This document shows, piece by piece, positions 15,544-20,200 of a stretch of 20,200 nt of DNA; positions within the stretch are counted from its first letter, which is position 1; each line of letters begins with the position of its first letter. Both the position numbers and the translations under genes were made by a program. The notes under the pieces are model-generated. The model was given only the letters and a program-made list of their open reading frames with translations, was not told the origin of the DNA and ran no database searches. The DNA is from JAOAJF01 sp046295675 (lineage in GTDB: Archaea; Micrarchaeota; Micrarchaeia; Anstonellales; Anstonellaceae): NCBI GenBank assembly GCA_046295675.1, contig JBKBMW010000009.1:1-20200 (forward strand), in the 5' to 3' direction.

Positions 15544-16599
15544 ATGGGCTGTGATTTATCCTCTCTTACGAGTCCAACCTCAATTTCTATCGAGCAGCTT
15601 TCAAACAAAAAAATTTCAGTGGATGGAAATAATATTTTATATCAGTTCTTGTCTTCAATTCGACAACCAGATGGTAGTCTATTAACTGATAATAAAGGAA
15701 ATATTACTGCCCATCTAAGTGGATTATTCTATAGAACTGTCAAATGGTTGGAAGCAGGAATATATCCTATATTTGTTTTTGATGGTCAACCAAATGAATT
15801 AAAACACAATACACTTTTATTAAGAAAAGAAAGGAAGGAAGAAGCAGAAGAAAAAATGCAAAATGCTCTTAAATTAGGGGATTTAGAAGCTGCATTTACT
15901 TATGCTCAGCAAACCTCAAGGCTAACTCCTCAAATGATAGAACAAGCCAAAGAGCTCTTAGAAGCTTTAGGGATTCCTTTTGTGCAAGCCCCATCTGAAG
16001 GTGAAGCACAAGCTGTTTATTTAGTAAAAAAAAATCATGCATGGGCAGTTGCATCTCAGGACTATGATTCTCTTCTATTTGGCTCTCCAAGACTTATTAG
16101 AAATCTTTCATTTTCAGGAAAAAGAAAAATTCCAAGAAAAAATACCTATGTTAATATCGAACCTGAATTAATCGAATTGGAAAAAATGCTCAAGGATTTA
16201 AATATTGATTATAAAAAACTTATTTGGATAGCTATCTTAATTGGGACTGACTTTAATAATGGTGTTTATAAAGTTGGTCCTAAAACAGCCCTAAAAATAG
16301 TAAAAGAATCAAAAACTTTTGAAGAAATTATTAATTTTCTTCTTTCAAAATTCAAAAATAGAGAAAAAGATATTTTAGAAGAATTAAAAAATTGGAAGGA
16401 ATTAGAAGAACTTTTTTTAAATCCAAAAATAGAACAAAATTTTTCTACAGAATTTCGAGAAATTAATAAAGAAAAGGTATTATCTTTTTTGGTGGACAGG
16501 CATGATTTTTCTGCAGAACGAGTAGAAAAAGCCTTAAATCAAATAACCCAATCAAAAAAAGAATATAAAGCCCAAAGTCATTTAGAAGATTTTTTCTAA
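15544..16599 (+). CDS. fen: Flap endonuclease FEN1 (archaeal), with PIP box
   Basis: FEN1 removes 5' flaps during Okazaki fragment maturation and base excision repair. The 351 aa protein matches archaeal FEN1 in length and active site: D27 (VDGNN), D80 (FVFDGQ), E152 and E154 (SEGEAQ), D173 and D175 (SQDYDS), D236 (GTDFNNG), followed by the helix-hairpin-helix VGPKTALKI. The last eight residues, QSHLEDFF, are a full PCNA-interacting peptide (Q-x-x-L-x-x-F-F). The ATG at 15544 is chosen because family members begin 'MG-DL'; an in-frame GTG at 15535 would add three residues but overlaps the mbf1 stop. The stop codon overlaps the ribK stop on the other strand. Everything needed for activity is present. 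Confidence 0.96.
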   Translation: MGCDLSSLTSPTSISIEQLSNKKISVDGNNILYQFLSSIRQPDGSLLTDNKGNITAHLSGLFYRTVKWLEAGIYPIFVFDGQPNELKHNTLLLRKERKEEAEEKMQNALKLGDLEAAFTYAQQTSRLTPQMIEQAKELLEALGIPFVQAPSEGEAQAVYLVKKNHAWAVASQDYDSLLFGSPRLIRNLSFSGKRKIPRKNTYVNIEPELIELEKMLKDLNIDYKKLIWIAILIGTDFNNGVYKVGPKTALKIVKESKTFEEIINFLLSKFKNREKDILEELKNWKELEELFLNPKIEQNFSTEFREINKEKVLSFLVDRHDFSAERVEKALNQITQSKKEYKAQSHLEDFF

Positions 16600-16982
16600 A
16601 TTGTAATCTCAATTTTTGAATTATCTTTTAAGAAAAATTTTTTTCTTAAATTTTGTTTTGCAATAATTTCAATAATGTTTTTTTTATGATGACGATAATA
16701 CGGAAAGATTATCCCTATTTTTAAGTTTTTTAGCTTTGCTTTTATCATCGTTATAGGCTTATACTCTTTGTTTTTATAATAAAAACCTTTTATTTTATAC
16801 TTTCTAACTTTTCTTTTTTTATTTTTAAGTTTTAATAAATTTTTTTTATCTAATTCCAAATTAAGAGTTCCTTTGTATGGATTATATTTCAAAAGCTTAT
16901 AAAATTGTGTTTGATATCCCTTCAAAGACATAAAAAATTTTCCTTGTCCCAATCCTCGTTTTACCCTACCAAATATCTTCAT
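16596..16982 (-). CDS. ribK: CTP-dependent riboflavin kinase
   Basis: Archaeal RibK phosphorylates riboflavin to FMN using CTP. The 128 aa product has the size of the stand-alone Methanocaldococcus enzyme and its diagnostic blocks: GRVKRGLGQGKFFMSLKGYQ (residues 5-24), YNPYKGTLNLELD (34-46), an IGIIFPYYRHHKKNIIEIIA segment (~91-110) and LRKKFFLKDNSKIEI at the C-terminus. It lacks the winged-helix extension found in some archaeal versions. The middle is Lys-rich and shortened relative to typical family members. A candidate C/D guide RNA ends 19 bases upstream of the ATG, so ribK may be transcribed behind it or processed from the same transcript. The stop codon overlaps that of convergent fen1. 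A RibD-type gene lies 3 kb away on the same strand. Confidence 0.9.
   Translation of the reverse strand: MKIFGRVKRGLGQGKFFMSLKGYQTQFYKLLKYNPYKGTLNLELDKKNLLKLKNKKRKVRKYKIKGFYYKNKEYKPITMIKAKLKNLKIGIIFPYYRHHKKNIIEIIAKQNLRKKFFLKDNSKIEITI
16627..16650. repeat. 11-bp inverted repeat inside the end of ribK, possible bidirectional terminator
   Basis: TTTAAGAAAAA and TTTTTCTTAAA are perfect inverted arms separated by two bases, beginning 28 bases after the fen1 stop. A T7 run follows the first arm on the plus strand and an A5 (minus-strand T5) run precedes it. It could end transcription from the convergent fen1 and ribK units. The arms are AT-only and are also explained by Lys/Phe codons, so support is weak. 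Confidence 0.25.
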
Positions 16983-17001
16983 CTCAAAACCTTTTTTTAA
17001 A

Positions 17002-17066
17002 TGACCTCAGACGCTGTTAGGTTTTCAGCATTTTTTTTCAGCGGTTGTTCATTTCATCAACGGTCA
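17002..17066 (-). ncRNA. Candidate box C/D guide sRNA (2'-O-methylation guide)
   Basis: Read on the minus strand, this 65-base segment has the elements of an archaeal C/D sRNA in order. A 5-bp terminal stem TGACC/GGTCA (17066-17062 with 17006-17002) encloses box C TTGATGA (17060-17054), a spacer of exactly 12 bases (AATGAACAACCG, 17053-17042), box D' CTGA (17041-17038), a 6-base A spacer, box C' ATGCTGA (17031-17025), a 14-base spacer (AAACCTAACAGCGT, 17024-17011) and box D CTGA (17010-17007). Boxes D and D' are exact, C and C' each differ from RTGATGA by one base. It is the only GC-richer patch in its gap, and a TATA box sits at the right distance upstream. By the fifth-base rule both guides would target a U. 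I could not identify the target. Confidence 0.72.
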
Positions 17067-17091
17067 ATCCAAATATTATTTGTTTTTTTTA

Positions 17092-17099
17092 TTTATAAA
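17092..17099 (-). promoter_or_regulatory. TATA box for the candidate C/D sRNA (and ribK)
   Basis: TTTATAAA within GTTTATAAATA on the minus strand is a strong archaeal TATA match. Its centre is ~29 bases upstream of the sRNA's terminal stem, so the transcript would begin about 3 bases before the stem. A second TATA-like run, TTATAAAAA at 17113-17121, lies just downstream of the pilin stop. Confidence 0.55.
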
Positions 17100-17133
17100 C
17101 TTACCAACCATTTTTTATAAGCTATTTTTTAGT

Positions 17134-17586
17134 TTAGCAATTTGAATTAATCATTACATGTGGGGTATCTGTTTGATTATACTCTACTCTTATCTTACTT
17201 TTTCCACTCTTTCTTGGAATTTCTCCACAAATAGGGCCTAATGTTTGCTCTATCAAATCTCCCCCACCAATTAAACTAAATCTTAGTTGTTTTCTTAAAT
17301 TCCAATCACTCACTCCAGAAGGAGCCCCAATATAGGATAAAGAATAATTTAGGTTTTGTGGTACTTCTATCCATATATAAAGAATTGTATCATTTCCTAT
17401 CAAATAAACCTGGTCTGCTGCCTCCTTAATATCTAATAAAGTCTTTTTTGCAATGTTTTTTTCATTAAAAATAGAAATTTCGCTAAAATTTAGAGGTAAA
17501 ACTACAATCATAGAAGTTATTACTAAAAGGACAAATATAAAAACAAGTGTTGCCTCCATACTGATTTGGGCTTTTGAAAAATTCAT
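17134..17586 (-). CDS. Type IV pilin-like protein with class III signal peptide
   Basis: A 150 aa secreted protein. It starts MNFSKAQISMEATLVFIFVL: a short basic leader, then A6|Q7, the class III prepilin cleavage position, with Glu at mature position 5 (E11), followed by a ~20-residue hydrophobic stretch (12-32). This is the archaeal 'K-x-Q-x-S-x-E' signal processed by an EppA/PibD-type peptidase. The rest is a beta-rich domain with two cysteines (PICGE and the C-terminal SNC) that could form a disulfide, and no other membrane segment. No pilus ATPase or platform gene is visible nearby. AGGAGAG before the ATG is a strong ribosome binding site. The gene follows trpS by 18 bases on the same strand and is probably co-transcribed. 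Pilus or other surface role is inferred. Confidence 0.83.
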   Translation of the reverse strand: MNFSKAQISMEATLVFIFVLLVITSMIVVLPLNFSEISIFNEKNIAKKTLLDIKEAADQVYLIGNDTILYIWIEVPQNLNYSLSYIGAPSGVSDWNLRKQLRFSLIGGGDLIEQTLGPICGEIPRKSGKSKIRVEYNQTDTPHVMINSNC

Positions 17587-17604
17587 TTTTCTCTCCTATC
17601 TCAT

Positions 17605-18687
17605 CTATTTACTGATTTTTTCAATTATTTTTTGTGCTAAAGTAATCTTTTTTTCTTTTAATTCTTGATGGGCAACAAACCATTCCAATGCCTTTTTTAT
17701 TACCTCTTCTTTGCATTCTCCACATAAAATTTTTCCTTTTGTACATTTATTGTATCTATTCATCAATTCCTTTTCATCCATCTCAAAAAACAATTTACAT
17801 AACTCGTAAACCATACATTTTTCTATTTCTCCCCCAAGCCTTCTTTGTTCTTCAGCTGTTGTTCTTCCTCCAGTAAGTGTATTTTTAAGTTTTTTTTCAA
17901 TACTTTTTATATTCTCTGAAAGGTATATCATACTCTCTGGATCTCTTTTAGACATTTTTTGCTCCCCTTTTAAATTTTTTATAAATTTATGGTAAGTTGC
18001 TGAAGGTGTAATTAACCCAAATTTTGGTGCAAGATCCCTTGCAAGTCTAATGTGGGGGTCCTGATCAAACCCAACAGGAACCAAAACATTTTTTGGCCCA
18101 CCAAAATCTTCATCCTGAGGAAGAAAAATATCTGCCATCTGAATTATTGCAGACATATAAAGTGCTAATTTTTTTTCTCCATATAGGGCTTCTAGGGTTG
18201 CTTGTGTTATCTTATTTGAAATCAAAAAAGCATTTTTTAGAACATGTTTCTCAGTGCTTTGTTGGTAAATATAAGCATTTTTTTCATCTAATCCTAATGC
18301 AAGTAGATCTGCCAAATTAGAAATAGCAAATTCTTTCACTTTCTCTTGTCTAGTTTCATTGTCAGCAATTGCTTCAATATCTGCAATGCAATAAAAAACT
18401 TTTGCTCTAAAATATTTCTGAAAAAAGATTATCTCTTTGGCAGTTTGCATTGAACCCAAATGAAATTCACCAGAAGGTTTAATACCGCTAAGTATTGCAA
18501 CTGGTTTTTTTTTATCATAAGCTTCTAAAAATTTATCAAAATCTCTATGTGCTACTATAATTTGTCTAGAAAAAAGGTAAATATTTTCAAATCTTTTTTT
18601 TATTTCAGATGGAATTTTTTCTAATCCAAATTCTTTAATCAAATACTCCTGTCCATAAAGTTCACTTGACCATGGGTCAATTTTCAT
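17605..18687 (-). CDS. trpS: Tryptophanyl-tRNA synthetase, archaeal/eukaryotic type
   Basis: Class I synthetase that charges tRNA-Trp. The 360 aa protein has the archaeal-type N-terminus (IDPWSSELYGQEYLIKEFGL and AHRDFDKFLEAY) absent from bacterial TrpRS. The HIGH equivalent is PSGEFHLGS (H76-S79), the tryptophan-binding core includes VGFDQDPHIRLARDL, and the second signature is KMSKRDPES (K244-S252), where many archaeal TrpRS have KMSAS. The C-terminal part has GGRTTAEEQRRLGGEIEKC and a CGEC pair. Catalytic residues look intact. The ATG lies 4 bases after the KaiC-like gene's stop; the stop is embedded in an AAGTGAG element that probably acts as ribosome binding site. Confidence 0.95.
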   Translation of the reverse strand: MKIDPWSSELYGQEYLIKEFGLEKIPSEIKKRFENIYLFSRQIIVAHRDFDKFLEAYDKKKPVAILSGIKPSGEFHLGSMQTAKEIIFFQKYFRAKVFYCIADIEAIADNETRQEKVKEFAISNLADLLALGLDEKNAYIYQQSTEKHVLKNAFLISNKITQATLEALYGEKKLALYMSAIIQMADIFLPQDEDFGGPKNVLVPVGFDQDPHIRLARDLAPKFGLITPSATYHKFIKNLKGEQKMSKRDPESMIYLSENIKSIEKKLKNTLTGGRTTAEEQRRLGGEIEKCMVYELCKLFFEMDEKELMNRYNKCTKGKILCGECKEEVIKKALEWFVAHQELKEKKITLAQKIIEKISK

Positions 18688-18691
18688 AGGC

Positions 18692-19387
18692 TCACTTTTT
18701 TAATTCCTTTTGTATTTTTACTCCTTGAGAATCAATTATATATTGATAACTATTGTGTTCATGGGCGCTTCCTCTCATTTTTACTACTTCTATCATTCTA
18801 ATCTTTTTATTATCCATACTCTTCCAGCCTAAGTGAATAAAACCATCGCTAAAATTTTCAATTCCACTTTCTGTTTTGGGAAGCGTAGGATCTGGAGAAA
18901 ATTGCTCATCTTCAATTATAAGGGTTGTTGTCCCCCATTTCCTTATTATGTTTATTAATTTTTGCAAAAAAATTTTTTTTTCAACATCGCTATTTGCTGT
19001 TATTAATGGCCCTATCGGATCTATTACTAATCTCTCTACATTTAAACCATCGATCAATTCCAATATAGCATTCTCCTTTTCCCAAAAAGATTTTAGTTCA
19101 CTATGCGGATATTCAATAAAAATCAATTTTTTATTTTTTTCCAGTTCTGGAAGATTCCAATCAAACGAACTCATATTTCCAAAAATAGAATATTTTGGTT
19201 GATCAAATGAAATATGCATTCCTACTTCATCTTCTTCTTGTGCTCCATGTATTAGAAACTGTATCCCAAAGGTTGTTCTTCCACTTCCTGTACTGCCACT
19301 TATAGTTGTTATACTCCCTCTTATAAATCCTCCACCAATAATTTTGTCCAAACCAGTTATTCCACTAGGTATTTTTGAAAAAATCAT
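18692..19387 (-). CDS. KaiC-like RecA-superfamily ATPase with substituted active-site residues
   Basis: A 231 aa single-domain KaiC-like protein, taken from the ATG at 19387 (MIFSKIPSGITGLDKIIGGG, the family's normal beginning). An upstream in-frame ATG at 19432 would add 15 Lys-rich residues inside the previous gene and is less likely. The P-loop reads GSTGSGRT (31-38), with Arg37 where the invariant Lys is expected. The usual pair of catalytic glutamates after the next strand is ISFDQ (D62-Q63). Walker B is RLVIDP (D123), and the C-terminal KMRGSAHEHN block is canonical. It may bind nucleotide without normal hydrolysis, acting as a sensor or assembly factor like other archaeal KaiC homologues; this is inference. 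Four bases separate it from the preceding gene and four from trpS. Confidence 0.88.
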   Translation of the reverse strand: MIFSKIPSGITGLDKIIGGGFIRGSITTISGSTGSGRTTFGIQFLIHGAQEEDEVGMHISFDQPKYSIFGNMSSFDWNLPELEKNKKLIFIEYPHSELKSFWEKENAILELIDGLNVERLVIDPIGPLITANSDVEKKIFLQKLINIIRKWGTTTLIIEDEQFSPDPTLPKTESGIENFSDGFIHLGWKSMDNKKIRMIEVVKMRGSAHEHNSYQYIIDSQGVKIQKELKK

Positions 19388-19391
19388 TCTC

Positions 19392-19898
19392 TCACTTTTT
19401 TTCTTTTTGTTGTTCCATAATTCTTTTTCCAAGCAAAATTTTTGTTGCTATCTCTTGTTGAAATCTCTTTTTTTCTTCTTCACTCATACCTTTGGTTAAA
19501 ATATGGTTAGTAAGCTGTTGATTAAATTCTGATATTTCAAACAATGTTTTTTGTATTTCCCCAACATTTAATGTAATCTCCAGAGGCTCTTCGATTTCAA
19601 TTGCAATAGGCATATATCGCATTGTTAGTCCAACCAAAGTTTTAAAATCTTCCACTAAAAGACTGACTTTAATTGCAGTAGAATACAAATTATCCTTAAA
19701 AATCGGTTCTTCGATTTCTCCAACTCCAAAACTTACTCCCTTCTCATTTGTAATTTTAGATGTAAATGCTATGGCTAAGTTTTGCATATTCTCTTTATCA
19801 GTTGAGTGTATATCAAAATAAAGATAAACAAAAAAGCCCCCTCTTTTCACTACTTTATTTTTTAATTCATTGAAATTTTTTATATCGTTCATTTTCAT
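19392..19898 (-). CDS. Conserved-looking protein paired with the KaiC-like ATPase, function unknown
   Basis: No family recognised. The 168 aa protein begins MKMNDIKNFNELKNKVVKRG; the second ATG (19892) is an equally good start because GTGG lies seven bases before it. The first ~115 residues alternate strands and helices (GGFFVYLYFDIHS, helix ENMQNLAIAFTSKITN, GVSFGVGEIEEPIFKDN, YSTAIKVSLLVED, helix FKTLVGLTMRYM, PIAIEIEEPLEITL), a pattern suggesting a compact ferredoxin-like alpha/beta domain. The last ~50 residues are charged helix (SEFNQQLTNHILTKGMSEEE), possibly coiled coil. No signal peptide or membrane segment. Its stop (TGA) lies within an AAGTGAG element serving the next gene, 4 bases away, so it is very likely co-translated with the KaiC-like protein and may be its binding partner. 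Confidence 0.8.
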   Translation of the reverse strand: MKMNDIKNFNELKNKVVKRGGFFVYLYFDIHSTDKENMQNLAIAFTSKITNEKGVSFGVGEIEEPIFKDNLYSTAIKVSLLVEDFKTLVGLTMRYMPIAIEIEEPLEITLNVGEIQKTLFEISEFNQQLTNHILTKGMSEEEKKRFQQEIATKILLGKRIMEQQKEKK

Positions 19899-19911
19899 CC
19901 ACTTTTTTATT

Positions 19912-19931
19912 CTAATTTATAGTATTTATAT
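19912..19931 (-). promoter_or_regulatory. Candidate TATA elements for the KaiC-trpS-pilin run
   Basis: Two overlapping TATA-like sequences occur on the minus strand in the 36-bp gap: ATATAAATAC (19931-19922) and ACTATAAATTAG (19923-19912). With 26-base spacing they would start transcripts near 19900 and 19892, i.e. at the first and second possible ATG of the downstream gene. Confidence 0.35.
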
Positions 19932-19934
19932 CTT

Positions 19935-20200
19935 TTAATCTTTTGTTTTATACTTAAATACAATCTCCAGCATCACATCCTGGCCAATTTTTCTAATCTT
20001 TTCAAATTCTGCTAAATATGTTTTTTCAATTTTATCCACTCCTAATTTTTCAAACATATTTTTTCCATCTCCACCAATGATTTTTGGACAATAAAATAAG
20101 ACCATTCTATCAACTAATTTATTTTTTAGTAAAGTTGTCGCTATCTCTCCTCCACCTTCGCAAAGAACACTGTTGCATCCTATTTTCACAAGATGCTTTA
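19935..20200 (-). CDS. RibD C-terminal-type pyrimidine reductase of riboflavin synthesis, partial
   Basis: The C-terminal ~88 residues of a protein whose start lies beyond the window end; the frame stays open through 20200. The segment SVLCEGGGEIATTLLKNKLV, then DRMVLFYCPKIIGGDGKNMF, is the classic RibD_C/dihydrofolate-reductase-like NADPH-binding end ('-EGG--L---L---LVDE--L---P-L-GG'). It reduces the ribosylamino pyrimidine 5'-phosphate early in riboflavin synthesis. A GTG at 20189 is in frame but lies in the middle of the conserved region, so it is not the start. The ending 'RKIGQDVMLEIVFK' resembles the bifunctional bacterial RibD rather more than short archaeal reductases, but whether a deaminase domain precedes it is out of view. 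It fits with ribK as a second riboflavin gene nearby. Confidence 0.85.
   Translation of the reverse strand, partial: KHLVKIGCNSVLCEGGGEIATTLLKNKLVDRMVLFYCPKIIGGDGKNMFEKLGVDKIEKTYLAEFEKIRKIGQDVMLEIVFKYKTKD

Noticed and set aside
16627..16650. Calling the AT-only inverted repeat a firm terminator
   Set aside because: The arms encode Lys and Phe codons of ribK and could arise from coding constraint, so it is listed only at low confidence.
17002..17066. Assigning a specific 23S or 16S rRNA target to the C/D guides
   Set aside because: I compared the predicted targets with remembered rRNA segments, including the 23S peptidyl-transferase-side hairpin, and found no convincing match; the organism's own rRNA is needed.
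18093..18320. 75-codon plus-strand frame opposite trpS
   Set aside because: Antisense to the TrpRS catalytic core; composition is a reversal artefact.
19388..19432. Longer start for the KaiC-like protein (15 extra residues)
   Set aside because: It would overlap the preceding gene by 41 bases; the added residues are Lys-rich and the family normally begins at the SGITGLDKIIGGG segment, right after a good AAGTGAG site.
1..20200. CRISPR array, insertion sequence, integrase or tRNA gene
   Set aside because: No regularly spaced repeats, transposase or integrase motifs, terminal inverted repeats, or tRNA cloverleaf with a TTC-loop pattern were seen.

Overview
The window looks like a stretch of a compact, very AT-rich archaeal chromosome, most likely from a small-genome (DPANN-type) lineage. 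Archaeal markers are ribosomal protein S8e, a KEOPS Cgi121-like subunit, FEN1 ending in a PCNA-binding motif, a zinc-ribbon MBF1 factor, CTP-dependent riboflavin kinase, an archaeal-type TrpRS and a class III (type IV pilin-like) signal peptide. Embedded among them are genes of bacterial type: the UvrABC excision-repair set and a bacterial-architecture ThrRS. The lineage is inferred from gene content only. There is no rRNA, tRNA, CRISPR array or insertion sequence in view, and no gene-free stretch above about 150 bases.

Layout. 1-4932 (minus): uvrB, uvrA, then the first 36 codons of uvrC, probably one operon. 5015-7743: a divergent pair of unrecognised genes, a long coiled-coil protein with an N-terminal winged helix and a protein built from four winged-helix-like repeats, sharing a 59-bp intergenic region with one TATA-like element. 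7740-8542 (minus): rps8e and a cgi121-like gene with overlapping stop and start. 8618-12677 (minus): thrS, CDP-alcohol phosphatidyltransferase, a membrane-anchored OB-like protein and a TctA-family permease, packed with gaps of 3 bases or less. 12732-14933 (minus): a site-2-type membrane protease and a TPR protein. 15068-16599 (plus): mbf1 and fen1. 16596-16982 (minus): ribK, preceded at 17002-17066 by a candidate box C/D guide RNA with its own TATA box. 17134-19898 (minus): an unrecognised protein, a KaiC-like ATPase with substituted active-site residues, trpS and a pilin-like protein. 19935-20200 (minus): the C-terminal part of a RibD-type riboflavin reductase, cut by the window end.

The main themes are DNA repair and replication (UvrABC, FEN1), translation and tRNA modification (S8e, Cgi121, ThrRS, TrpRS, candidate sRNA), riboflavin synthesis (ribK and the RibD-like gene flanking the trpS cluster) and membrane or surface functions (lipid headgroup enzyme, permease, S2P, pilin). 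The items most worth a second look are the C/D sRNA, the divergent coiled-coil/winged-helix pair, and the KaiC-like protein with Arg in place of the Walker A Lys together with its upstream partner.
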